Shown: positions 37,867-46,091 of the stretch, in pieces
Layout of the letters: each line of letters starts with the position of its first letter
Position numbering within the stretch: position 1 is the first letter of the stretch
Assembly (NCBI RefSeq): GCF_003056335.1
Contig: NZ_PYWA01000008.1
Coordinates: forward strand, 92,484 to 156,483
DNA: 64,000 nt
DNA from: Paracoccus indicus
GTDB lineage: Bacteria; Pseudomonadota; Alphaproteobacteria; Rhodobacterales; Rhodobacteraceae
Reading direction: 5' to 3'
Notes under the pieces: model-generated
What the model saw: only the letters and a program-made list of their open reading frames with translations
Databases searched by the model: none
Told to the model about the DNA's origin: nothing
Made by a program: the position numbers and the translations under genes

Positions 37867-38426
37867 GACAGGCATTCCTTCAGCGAGGCGAGGCCCCGGC
37901 GTATCCATGATTTCGCGGTCCCGAGCGGGACACCCTGCCGGGCCGAGATCTCTCCGTGGCTGAAACCGCCGACATGGGCAAGCAGGATGGCCCGGCGCGC
38001 CGGATCGTCCAGCGCATCGAGGCAATCGCCAAGCCGCGACGACCCCGCCAGCATCTGCCAGCCTTCCTCGGGGACGATCTGGTCGCGGGCGTCCTGCATG
38101 CGGGTCAGTTCGTCGGGCGACATGCTTGACAGGCGGCGTCCGTCGCGCAGGATCGTCAGGCAGCGGTTGCGCAGGATCGCATAGATCCAGCCGCGTGCCG
38201 AACCCGCCGGGCCGCGCTGCTGCGGCGATTTCCGCCAGATCAGCACCATGGCGTCCTGCAGGGCTTCCTCGGCCAGGTCGTGGCGGGTCAGGATGCGCAG
38301 GGCAACGCCGAACAGCTGGGAACCTTCCAGTTCCAGAATGGCGTCGATGCCTTCCGGATGTCCCTCGGCGCAAGCCTGAACCGCCTGTTCCAGCCTGCGA
38401 TTGCGCTGCTTGCCGTGATCGTCCAT
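37863..38426 (-). CDS. ECF RNA polymerase sigma factor
   Basis: 187 residues with sigma-70 region 2 (LTRHDLAEEALQDAMVLIWR and GWIYAILRNRCLTILRDGRR) and region 4 helix-turn-helix (LAHVGGFSHGEISARQGVPL then GTAKSWIRRGLASLKECL). It pairs with the RskA-type anti-sigma immediately downstream (SigK/RskA-like arrangement). ATG 38426 (MDDHGKQRNRR) has GGGGTG 7 bases upstream. The regulon is unknown; the two genes probably autoregulate. Confidence 0.9.
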   Translation of the reverse strand: MDDHGKQRNRRLEQAVQACAEGHPEGIDAILELEGSQLFGVALRILTRHDLAEEALQDAMVLIWRKSPQQRGPAGSARGWIYAILRNRCLTILRDGRRLSSMSPDELTRMQDARDQIVPEEGWQMLAGSSRLGDCLDALDDPARRAILLAHVGGFSHGEISARQGVPLGTAKSWIRRGLASLKECLS

Positions 38427-38751
38427 GAAAATACACCCCACCCCTGAATGCCGGCATCCTGCCGCAAACTGCCGATGCGCTGCAACCATTCTTGGGCAAT
38501 GCGACGGTACGCATCGATGACGACTGCGTCATCGGAAGGCCCCGCTGCTTACCGTGCGTCACATTGCCACCAGCCAGCAATATTCGGCATGTTTTGCGGG
38601 CGTTTTCCTTGCATCCTTGCGGGATTGTGGCTTTGATACACGCATGTTTGATCAAAACCAGACCGGGAAATGCGTCATTTCGGCCCAGATCGGCCAATGG
38701 GCGGCGGCGTCATGCGGATGCCTGACCGGGGCTGGATCGAAAGGATTGACG
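38427..38751. promoter_or_regulatory. divergent promoter region: sigma factor / betaine importer
   Basis: 325 bases between divergent genes with no credible coding sequence. Both promoters must lie here. Near 38600-38680 the sequence is AT-richer (TTTGATACACGCATGTTTGA), which would suit the importer promoter. I could not find a clear ECF-type -35 GGAAT/-10 CGTT pair. Confidence 0.35.
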
Positions 38752-39747
38752 ATGACTTCCCTGAAAGCAGTTCTGGCCGTCACCGGCCTGGTGATCGCAG
38801 CACCTGCCGCCTATGCCGCCGACGAATGCGGCAGCCTGACTATCGCGGAAATGAACTGGGCCTCGGCAGGTCTGGCAGCCTGGGTCGACAAGGTGATCCT
38901 GGAAGAGGGTTACGGCTGCGATGTGGCCCTGGTGACCGGGGACACGGTGCCGACCTTCACCTCGATGAACGAAAAGGGCGAACCCGACGTCGCACCCGAA
39001 CTGTGGGTCAACGCCGTCAAGGTGCCGCTGGAAGCCGCGCAGGATGAGGGCCGGATCATCATCGCCTCCGAGATCCTGTCGGATGGTGGCGTCGAGGGCT
39101 TCTGGATCCCGACCAAGATCGCCAAGGAAAACGACATCACCACCATCGAGGATGCCCTGGCGCATCCCGAGCTGTTCCCCGGTGCCGAAGACAGCAGCAA
39201 GGGCGCCTTCTTCAACTGCCCCTCGGGTTGGGCGTGCCAGATCATCACGGCGAACCAGTTCCAGGCCCTCGGTGCCGAGGACAAGGGCTTCGAGCTGGTC
39301 GACAGCGGATCGGCCGCGGGTCTGGACGGCTCGATCGCCCGCGCCTTCAACCGCGAGGAAGGATGGCTCGGCTATTACTGGGCGCCTACGGCAATCCTGG
39401 GCCAGTACGACATGACCAAGCTGGAACTGGGCGTCGAACATGACAAGGAAAGCTGGGACAATTGCACGGTCGTCAACAACTGCGAGGACCCGCAGCTGAA
39501 CGAATGGCCCAGCTCGGACGTCTTCACCGCCGTCACCGCCGAGTTCGCCGAGAACAACGCGGTCACGATGGAATACCTGGGCAAGCGTGCCTGGTCGAAC
39601 GACACGGTGAACACGCTTCTGGCCTGGATGGGCGACAATCAGGCCACCAACGAAGACGGTGCCTACTACTTCCTGGAAAACTTCCCCGAGGTCTGGAAGG
39701 CCTGGGTTTCCGACGAGGTGGCCGAGAAGGTCTCGGACGCGATCTGA
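38752..39747 (+). CDS. glycine betaine/choline-type ABC substrate-binding protein
   Basis: Periplasmic binding protein of the ProX/OpuAC family, 331 aa. Signal peptide MTSLKAVLAVTGLVIAAPAA, cleavage after AYA. Mature domain with SLTIAEMNWASAGLAAWVDK, EPDVAPELWVNAVKVPLEAA and GWLGYYWAPTAILGQYDMTK, rich in the Trp/Tyr residues that form the quaternary-amine cage. It leads an operon with permease and ATPase. It probably feeds the betaine demethylation system at 6.6-8.9 kb or serves osmoprotection. Confidence 0.9.
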   Translation: MTSLKAVLAVTGLVIAAPAAYAADECGSLTIAEMNWASAGLAAWVDKVILEEGYGCDVALVTGDTVPTFTSMNEKGEPDVAPELWVNAVKVPLEAAQDEGRIIIASEILSDGGVEGFWIPTKIAKENDITTIEDALAHPELFPGAEDSSKGAFFNCPSGWACQIITANQFQALGAEDKGFELVDSGSAAGLDGSIARAFNREEGWLGYYWAPTAILGQYDMTKLELGVEHDKESWDNCTVVNNCEDPQLNEWPSSDVFTAVTAEFAENNAVTMEYLGKRAWSNDTVNTLLAWMGDNQATNEDGAYYFLENFPEVWKAWVSDEVAEKVSDAI

Positions 39748-39754
39748 TGCTTTG

Positions 39755-39777
39755 AACGGGGGCCACGCGCCCCCGTT
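39755..39777 (+). terminator. intra-operon hairpin after the binding-protein gene
   Basis: AACGGGGGC (39755-39763) pairs with GCCCCCGTT (39769-39777) over a 5-base loop, 8 bases past the binding-protein stop and 52 bases before the permease. It ends in only three T residues. It likely acts as a partial terminator or mRNA-stabilising 3' end, giving more binding protein than membrane subunits. Confidence 0.6.
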
Positions 39778-39828
39778 TCCATCATTCTTCCAAGCACCAC
39801 GGATACGTCCCAAAGAAAAGAACAACAC

Positions 39829-40713
39829 ATGGATTTTGTAGATTTCCCAGAGATGAGCCGAGGCGATCTGCGTGATCTGCGCATCGCCATCGACACTGCC
39901 TTCCGCGGCTTCACCCGCGCCTATGGCGAGACGCTGGAACAGATCTTCCACCCCATCCAGGTCCTGCTGATCTTCATCGAGAACATCCTGATCAACAGCC
40001 CCTGGATCCTGGTTCTGGGCGGTCTGGCGCTGATGATCTGGGCGCTCAGCCGCAGCATCAAGATCGTCGCGGGAACCGTCATCGCCCTGCTGCTGATCGG
40101 CTATTTCGGCATGTGGGAAGACACGATGCGCACCATCGCCATGGTTGCCGTCTGCACGATGATCGCGGTGGCGATCGGCATTCCGACCGGCATCCTGATG
40201 GCCCGTTCGGACCGTGCGAACCAGATCGTGACGCCCATCCTGGACATGATGCAGACGATGCCCAGCTTCGTCTACCTGATCCCCGTCGTGATGATCTTCG
40301 GCCTTGGCAAGGTGCCCGGCGTGATCGCCGTCGTGATCTATGCGGTTCCGCCGATCATCCGCCTGACCAATCTCGGCATCCGCCAGGTTCCCGCCGACGT
40401 GCTGGAGGCAGCCGCCGCCTTCGGGTCCAGCAACGGACAGATGCTGAAGGACGTGCAGCTTCCGCTGGCGCTGCCCACCATCATGGCGGGCGTGAACCAG
40501 ACCATCATGATGTCGCTGGCCATGGTCGTCGTTGCATCGATGATCGGTGTGCGCGGGTTGGGCCAGCCGGTCCTGCAGGCGATCAACAACCAGTATTTCA
40601 CCCTTGGCGTGATGAACGGTCTGGCCATCGTCGCCATCGCCATCATCTTCGACCGTGCAACCCAGGCCTATGGCAAGCGTCTGCAGAAGCATCTGGAGGC
40701 CGTCCATGGATGA
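39829..40713 (+). CDS. glycine betaine/proline-type ABC permease (ProW-like)
   Basis: 294 residues with an N-terminal cytosolic/amphipathic part and about six membrane segments (for example PWILVLGGLALMIWALS and FVYLIPVVMIFGLGKVPGVI). The EAA-type loop is VPADVLEAAAAFGSSNGQML. It matches the ProW/OpuAB family of quaternary-amine importers. The ATPase gene begins 8 bases before its stop. Confidence 0.92.
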   Translation: MDFVDFPEMSRGDLRDLRIAIDTAFRGFTRAYGETLEQIFHPIQVLLIFIENILINSPWILVLGGLALMIWALSRSIKIVAGTVIALLLIGYFGMWEDTMRTIAMVAVCTMIAVAIGIPTGILMARSDRANQIVTPILDMMQTMPSFVYLIPVVMIFGLGKVPGVIAVVIYAVPPIIRLTNLGIRQVPADVLEAAAAFGSSNGQMLKDVQLPLALPTIMAGVNQTIMMSLAMVVVASMIGVRGLGQPVLQAINNQYFTLGVMNGLAIVAIAIIFDRATQAYGKRLQKHLEAVHG

Positions 40714-41770
40714 AGCGACCCACGACATCGAGATCCGCAACCTCTACAAGATCTTCGGCCCCAATGCCGCGGCGCATATCGAAAGCGTCAAGAACGGCAT
40801 GACCAAGGAGGAGCTGAACGCCAAGCACAACCACGTGCTGGGCCTGGAAGATATCAACCTGACCATTCCGGCCGGGCGCATCCAGGTGGTCATGGGGCTG
40901 TCGGGGTCTGGGAAATCCACCCTGATCCGGCACATCAACCGCCTGATCGACCCCACCGCAGGCGAGGTGATCTTCGACAACCGCGACGTCGTTCAGATGT
41001 CGCAGAAGGAACTGCGTGATTTCCGTCGTCAGAAGACGGCGATGGTCTTCCAGAAGTTCGCGCTGTTTCCGCACCGCACGGTGCTGGAAAACACCACCTA
41101 TGGCCTGCAGGTCCGCGGCGTCTCGGCCAAGGAGTGTGAGGAGAAGGCGCGGCGCTGGATCAGCCGCGTCGGCTTGGACGGCTTCGAGGACAATTATCCC
41201 AACCAACTGTCGGGCGGCATGCAGCAGCGCGTAGGCCTGGCCCGCGCCCTGACCAACGACCCCGAGATCCTGCTGATGGACGAGGCCTTCTCGGCGCTGG
41301 ATCCGTTGATCCGGACCGACATGCAATCGGTGCTGCTGGACCTGCAATCCGAACTGCGCAAGACCATCGTCTTCATCACCCATGACCTGGACGAGGCACT
41401 GCGCCTTGGCGACAAGATCGCCATCCTGCGCGACGGTCGGATCATCCAGCAGGGCACAGGCGAACAGATCGTCCTGCGGCCTGCCGATGACTACATCAGC
41501 AGCTTCGTGCATGACGTCAAGCGCGGCCATGTGATCACGGTGCGCACGATCACCCGCAAGGGTCAGCGAGCCGATACGCCGATCACGCTGCCCTCGAACA
41601 CGCTGCTGGAAGAGGCGGCACGGGCGATGACGAACGCCGAGGTGAACCGCGCCAATATCACCGATGGTTCGGGCGCGCATCTGGGCATGATCACCCTGTC
41701 CAAGACGGTGGCCGAGATGATTGCGCCTGACACCAGCGAAGATGACGCGCTGGAGGCTGCCGTCGGCTGA
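40706..41770 (+). CDS. glycine betaine/proline-type ABC ATPase (ProV-like)
   Basis: 354 residues. Characteristic ProV N-terminus (EIRNLYKIFGPNAAAHIESV), Walker A MGLSGSGKSTLIRHI, signature QLSGGMQQRVGLARALT, Walker B ILLMDEAFSALDPL, His switch FITHDLDEALRLGD. The C-terminal ~90 residues hold a single short CBS-like segment, shorter than the two CBS domains of osmosensing ProV/OpuA. ATG 40706 overlaps the permease gene by 8 bases. Confidence 0.92.
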   Translation: MDEATHDIEIRNLYKIFGPNAAAHIESVKNGMTKEELNAKHNHVLGLEDINLTIPAGRIQVVMGLSGSGKSTLIRHINRLIDPTAGEVIFDNRDVVQMSQKELRDFRRQKTAMVFQKFALFPHRTVLENTTYGLQVRGVSAKECEEKARRWISRVGLDGFEDNYPNQLSGGMQQRVGLARALTNDPEILLMDEAFSALDPLIRTDMQSVLLDLQSELRKTIVFITHDLDEALRLGDKIAILRDGRIIQQGTGEQIVLRPADDYISSFVHDVKRGHVITVRTITRKGQRADTPITLPSNTLLEEAARAMTNAEVNRANITDGSGAHLGMITLSKTVAEMIAPDTSEDDALEAAVG

Positions 41771-41796
41771 ACCGGACCGACTGCCGGCATGACGAA

Positions 41797-41823
41797 GGGG
41801 CCGCGTTCCGACGCGGCCCCTTT
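41797..41823. terminator. intrinsic terminator between convergent importer and RTX genes
   Basis: Perfect 10-base stem GGGGCCGCGT (41797-41806) / ACGCGGCCCC (41811-41820) with a TCCG tetraloop, followed by TTT on the plus strand and TT on the minus strand. It sits 26 bases past the ATPase stop and 19 bases past the stop of the opposing RTX gene, so it probably serves both. Confidence 0.85.
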
Positions 41824-41842
41824 GCATTTGCAATTTTACTTA

Positions 41843-43609
41843 TCAGACGAAGTCGATCTGACTGGCCAATCCGTTCAGATCGGTCAGATTGGCAAAGACG
41901 ATCATGTCGCCGCCGCCGAAGTCCAGTGCGGCCTGACCGTCGATCATCGTGCCATAGGTGTCCAGCACGCCCTGGGCATCCAGACCGCCGCTGACCGATC
42001 CGGACAGGACCAGCCGGTCGTTCTGATCGACCTTGAAGTCGGTGAAGACGTCCATGTCATCGCCAAGATCGAAGACAAAGCTGTCGGCACCGCCGCCGCC
42101 GGACACGGTGTCATTGCCCGCGCCACCATCCAGCTTGTCTTTGCCGTTGCCGCCCTTCAGCACATCGGCCCCCATGCCGCCGAACAGGCGGTCGTTGCCC
42201 TGTCCGCCCAGCAGCATGTCGGCCCCGATCCCGCCGTCCAGCACATCCTCGCCCGATCCGCCCGACAGCGTGTCCGCGCCCGCGCCGCCACGCAGCTTGT
42301 CGTCGCCCGCCTGGCCGACCATCAGGTCGTTGCCGGCCAGCCCCTCAAGCAGATCCTTGCCGCCCCCGCCAAGCACGACGTCATCCGCAGCGCTGCCCTT
42401 GATCTTGTCCGCGCCCTTGCTGCCGATGATTGCCAGACCGGGATCGGTCGGATCGGTTGGGTCCGTCGGATCGGTGGGATCGCTCGGGTCCAGCGGGATG
42501 ATCTTGACGGCGGTGTTGCTGCCCTGGTTCTGGACCGCCAGGCCGGTAACCTCGCCCGTGACGGTGACGAATGTGTCCGCCTCGCCATCGCCATCGGTGT
42601 CGATCGCGATCACGCCATCGTCCAGGTCGGCGTCGTCCTGATCGAAGGTCGTGTTCTCGAAGACCAGTTCGTCATCCTCATCCATGCCCACGACGACATC
42701 GCCGTCCAGTTCCTCGGGCGTGCCTGTGGCCTTGTTGGAAATGCCCGGCGTCATCTGCAGCTCCTCGGGCAGAAGCGAGGGCGACAGGACCCCCGACGCA
42801 TTCGGCACGACGGGCGTCAGAACACCCCCGCCACTGCCGCTGCCGCCACTGGACACAAGCGTCATGCTGTCGATGAACATGGCGCTGTCCAGGATGAAGT
42901 CGCCGGTATCTGCCACCCCCAACATCACCGTGTTCATCCCGGTGGTGACCGGCGCACGGATGATCAGCTTGTTGCTGAAACCGTCCCATTCGACACCGTA
43001 GGCCCCGGCGCTATTGTCAATGAAGTTCGTCGAGCCATCCGAAAGCGGGTTCACATTGGCGCTGATGACGCTGAGCGGTGTGGACGGATCGTTGTTGAAC
43101 AGGGCGTAATTGACGCCGTTCACGATGATGGCGCCGACATCCACGAATGAGCTGTCAGAGTACTCGGGATATTCATCCGAACCGAAGACGATCTCTACCC
43201 GCAGCGTGTCGATCGAACTGCCCTCGCTGATCATCAGGTCGAAGTTCAGGACCGAGGCGTCATTCGTCGTGCCGGCCCCGGCAAAGGCCGCCGCCGCAAC
43301 GTTGGTAAGCTGCGGGTCGCCCGGTTGCGAATGACTGACCGTGAAACCGCCACTGTTGTTCTCATCGTCCACGAAACCGCCACTCGAGAGCATCAGGCCG
43401 TCGGCATAGCTGACCGAGGTCGTGCCCGGCGCCAATCCGGCGATGTCGAAGCTGTCGACATCGAAGATGGCATCCGTGCTGCCGGTATAGGTGACATTCG
43501 TTGCCGCGCTGCCCAATTCGGACTGGACGAAATCGGTCGCAAGATCATCCGCCGTCGTTCCTGACGGCGCGGACGCCAGCAGATCGGTATAGGATTGGTA
43601 AACGCTCAT
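41843..43609 (-). CDS. choice-of-anchor L / RTX secreted protein
   Basis: 588-residue exported protein. N-terminal ~270 residues match choice-of-anchor L domains (VSYADGLMLSSGG, EIVFGSDEYPEYSDSSFVDV, FIDNSAGAYGVEWDGFSNKL). A middle acidic region (about 300-400) leads to a DPTDPTDPTDPTDPG linker, then about ten RTX nonapeptides (GGGGKDLLEGLAGNDLMVGQ and on). The C-terminal module ends GLASQIDFV and matches the smaller RTX protein at 9.1 kb; it is the likely type I secretion signal. AGGAGG precedes ATG 43609. Probably a Ca2+-stabilised adhesin or matrix protein. Confidence 0.87.
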   Translation of the reverse strand: MSVYQSYTDLLASAPSGTTADDLATDFVQSELGSAATNVTYTGSTDAIFDVDSFDIAGLAPGTTSVSYADGLMLSSGGFVDDENNSGGFTVSHSQPGDPQLTNVAAAAFAGAGTTNDASVLNFDLMISEGSSIDTLRVEIVFGSDEYPEYSDSSFVDVGAIIVNGVNYALFNNDPSTPLSVISANVNPLSDGSTNFIDNSAGAYGVEWDGFSNKLIIRAPVTTGMNTVMLGVADTGDFILDSAMFIDSMTLVSSGGSGSGGGVLTPVVPNASGVLSPSLLPEELQMTPGISNKATGTPEELDGDVVVGMDEDDELVFENTTFDQDDADLDDGVIAIDTDGDGEADTFVTVTGEVTGLAVQNQGSNTAVKIIPLDPSDPTDPTDPTDPTDPGLAIIGSKGADKIKGSAADDVVLGGGGKDLLEGLAGNDLMVGQAGDDKLRGGAGADTLSGGSGEDVLDGGIGADMLLGGQGNDRLFGGMGADVLKGGNGKDKLDGGAGNDTVSGGGGADSFVFDLGDDMDVFTDFKVDQNDRLVLSGSVSGGLDAQGVLDTYGTMIDGQAALDFGGGDMIVFANLTDLNGLASQIDFV

Positions 43610-43921
43610 CTTAGCCTCCTCGGGCTTAGAAGTTACTGGTAAAACATTGTCGGAGATTTCCCGGGTCATTCGACCGTGGAATGACACCGGGAACACTGCC
43701 GTGCAGAATATTAAGATGAATTTCAAATCTTAATCAATATAAATTGGCAAAGGCGCGCCATAAACATGCGCGCCTTTATCTTTTATGATAATTAATTAAA
43801 AATCAATGTGCTAACAAATATTGCAGGATCTATATGTTTCTCAAACTCGCATATGCCCGCGTTCCCTAGTTTCGATTCAACCTAGAAGAGTAATTTATCG
43901 GGTAAATACACTTTGCGTATA
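43610..43921. other. AT-rich intergenic region upstream of the anchor-L/RTX gene
   Basis: 312 bases without a credible gene, strongly AT-rich around 43700-43850 (for example ATAATTAATTAAAAATC). It should contain the RTX promoter and the terminator listed separately. The AT-rich character is shared with the region upstream of the other RTX gene at 9.9-10.3 kb. Confidence 0.45.
43749..43777 (-). terminator. intrinsic terminator of the FAD protein gene
   Basis: AAAGGCGCGC (43749-43758) pairs perfectly with GCGCGCCTTT (43768-43777) over a 9-base loop. On the minus strand the right arm ends in TTT. It lies about 145 bases beyond the stop of the FAD-binding protein gene and upstream of the RTX gene. 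Confidence 0.65.
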
Positions 43922-45499
43922 TCAGGACACCCGCCGCCGTTTTCGACCGGTGGTAATGCCACGTGCGATACTCGATGCGATTTCGGCACAGGCGGTGATG
44001 CCTTGAACGAAAGGGCGGTCGTGCATTAGATAGGGGATCGAACCGAAGGCGATCCGACCCGCATATCCGGGGGTGTCGATCAGGCTGTAATCCTCGGCGA
44101 CCTCGGGGAGTTCATGACCGGTCTGCTGCAGGGCCTGGCGCAGGGTGGGGAAGGGGATGTCGTTGCTGCCAAGAGGTTTCTGGCCGCGTGCATCGATGAA
44201 GACGGGAAAGCGATGGGTCTGCTTTCCGACCGTGATCAGGGTCTGGTCGTCCTGCCGCGTCATGTCGTAATCCTGCCCCAACGCCATGATCGACAGCACT
44301 CCTGCATCACGAAGCGCCAGAATGCGGCGGATCGATTCCGATGGCACGGCGGCGTAATTGTCGACAAAGACCTTCTTGAGCCCGTCGTCAAAGCGTTCCC
44401 GGTCCCGGTCCGACAGGTCAGGCACGATCTCCTCGACGACCTCATGCATGCGCAGAAGGGCATAGCGCCAAGCGACGGTGATCCGAGCTGCCTTGTTGCG
44501 CTCGACCTCGATCAGGTTCTTGCGTGCCCAACGGAAGGGATCCGAGGCTTCGCGTTCAGCGAAATAGGCATCCGCGAAGCTGTCCGCGTTCAGCCCGCCC
44601 AGGCCGATCCGCAATGCATAGGCGGGATCGGCCTGCTTCAGCTCGGCCCTGATCAGCTCGAACAGATCGTCGAGCGGCGCTTCACCCTCGGTACAGGCCG
44701 TCACGGCCTGTTCAGTCAACACCGACAAGGGTTGATAGGGGATGGGGCAATAGAAATCCGCCTCGGGCAGCAGGCCCGAACGCGACATCAGCGTGATCTT
44801 CAGATCGGGGCTATCCAGGTCAAAGTACAGATCGTCGCCTTCGCGGCGGAAACTTCCATGCTGGTTTGCAACCGCCATGGCTGCGTCGATCGAGCTGAGC
44901 GAGGTGCCCATGATGCCGACGTGCGCGGCGGGGATGGCAGCCTCGATCAGCCCGGACCATGGGCTGGGGAAATAGCTGCGGCTGGCCTCGTCCTCATCGG
45001 GGAACTGATGGCCTGTTGCCAGGATCACCTTGTCGAACCGACCTTCGAAACCGCCTTCCGTGGTGACCGTAAGGGCATCCGCGTCGCATTGGATGTCATC
45101 CACCAGTGCATTTTCGTGAATCTCTATCCGGTGACCGCATTGCCGGGCTTGCGCCACCAGCGACAGCAGCTGATCGCGAAAATATTCACCTAGAAGCAGC
45201 CGGGGCGTGAACTGACGGTCGTGCAGACCCTGCGGATCCAGCCCATAGCCGATCAGTTTTTTCTCGGGCTGCGTGCCAAGCCATTCAAGGTAGGTCGTGA
45301 CCACGGGGGGTATCTCGATGCTGGCAATATTGGCCAGCATGGCCTTGTTCGCGCTGTCGGGGGAATAGGGCATGCCGATGCCCGCCCGCGGTCCCTTCTC
45401 GAACAGGGTGACGGCGATCCGATCACCCGAACGTAGCAATTGTTGCAAGGAATAGATCCCCATCGGACCGGTGCCGACGATTGCGATGCGCTTGGTCAT
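43922..45499 (-). CDS. FAD/NAD(P)-binding protein (FAD_NAD_binding_9 type)
   Basis: 525 residues. N-terminal dinucleotide fold RIAIVGTGPMGIYSLQQLL, then GPRAGIGMPYSPDSANKAML and FDKVILATGHQFPDEDEA, a second nucleotide motif VGIMGTSLSSIDAAMAVANQ, and a C-terminal region with FIDARGQKPLGSNDIPFPTL. This matches the family of HpnW/YdhS-like FAD-NAD(P) proteins of uncertain substrate. ATG 45499 (MTKRIAIVG) is preferred over longer starts that cross the divergent promoter. It is monocistronic. Confidence 0.8.
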   Translation of the reverse strand: MTKRIAIVGTGPMGIYSLQQLLRSGDRIAVTLFEKGPRAGIGMPYSPDSANKAMLANIASIEIPPVVTTYLEWLGTQPEKKLIGYGLDPQGLHDRQFTPRLLLGEYFRDQLLSLVAQARQCGHRIEIHENALVDDIQCDADALTVTTEGGFEGRFDKVILATGHQFPDEDEASRSYFPSPWSGLIEAAIPAAHVGIMGTSLSSIDAAMAVANQHGSFRREGDDLYFDLDSPDLKITLMSRSGLLPEADFYCPIPYQPLSVLTEQAVTACTEGEAPLDDLFELIRAELKQADPAYALRIGLGGLNADSFADAYFAEREASDPFRWARKNLIEVERNKAARITVAWRYALLRMHEVVEEIVPDLSDRDRERFDDGLKKVFVDNYAAVPSESIRRILALRDAGVLSIMALGQDYDMTRQDDQTLITVGKQTHRFPVFIDARGQKPLGSNDIPFPTLRQALQQTGHELPEVAEDYSLIDTPGYAGRIAFGSIPYLMHDRPFVQGITACAEIASSIARGITTGRKRRRVS

Positions 45500-45615
45500 G
45501 ATGGCCCCCGTGAATGTAGGAAAAAACGCGGCCCGGATGGCGCAGTTCCTGTCAGCGGCGGTTGATAAATGTGTGGAAGGGGCCGAACGGCCGCCTCTGC
45601 CTTGAATTCCACAAT

Positions 45616-45637
45616 ATATCATCCATATACCATCCAT
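45616..45637 (+). promoter_or_regulatory. tandem 11-bp repeats, candidate RHH operator
   Basis: Two head-to-tail 11-base units, ATATCATCCAT (45616-45626) and ATACCATCCAT (45627-45637), differ at one position and lie just upstream of the ribbon-helix-helix gene. RHH regulators typically bind tandem half-sites at this spacing and repress their own gene. The second unit covers an upstream ATG at 45636, which argues that translation starts later. Confidence 0.5.
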
Positions 45638-45653
45638 GCAGATGGAGAACGCC

Positions 45654-46070
45654 ATGGGACAGGTCAGCCAGCTTCGATCGAAGCAACCCGACAACGAAAA
45701 GATTACCCTCAACCTGGGGTTCGTCGATCTGGGACGGATCGACCTGTTGGTTCAGGAAGGGTTCTATTCGAACCGCAGCGATTTCATCCGGACGGCGATC
45801 CGCAACCAGTTGGACAGCCATGCACAGGCAGTCGAGCGGTCGATCGAGCGTCACGTGATGGAGCTGGGCCTGCGCGACTATGACCGCGCAACTTTGCAGG
45901 CCGTCCGCGATGCGGGGGAAATCCTGCACGTCAAGGTTGTTGGCCTGGCGCGGATCGCCCCGGATGTGACGGCGGAACTCGCCTTGGCAACCATCGGCTC
46001 GATGACCGTATTGGGCGCGCTTCAAGCGCCCGCAGATGTCCGGGCGGCGCTTGCCGACCGTATCAAGTAG
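45654..46070 (+). CDS. ribbon-helix-helix (CopG-like) protein
   Basis: 138 residues. The N-terminal part KITLNLGFVDLGRIDLLVQE then GFYSNRSDFIRTAIRNQLDS is a typical beta-strand plus two-helix RHH DNA-binding unit. The C-terminal half carries a regular alternating segment (GEILHVKVVGLARIAPDVTA) of unknown role. GGAG lies 6 bases before ATG 45654, preferred over 45636/45642. An esterase gene follows 21 bases downstream, so it may regulate that operon. Not a recognisable antitoxin: no toxin partner is present. Confidence 0.75.
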   Translation: MGQVSQLRSKQPDNEKITLNLGFVDLGRIDLLVQEGFYSNRSDFIRTAIRNQLDSHAQAVERSIERHVMELGLRDYDRATLQAVRDAGEILHVKVVGLARIAPDVTAELALATIGSMTVLGALQAPADVRAALADRIK

Positions 46071-46091
46071 CGCCCTCGAAAGGACGAAATC

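Noticed and set aside
43749..43777. Small RNA gene
   Set aside because: The only structure is a terminator-like stem; no promoter or conserved RNA family could be recognised.
45654..46070. Antitoxin of a toxin-antitoxin pair
   Set aside because: No small toxin gene is adjacent; the next gene is a 350-residue esterase.
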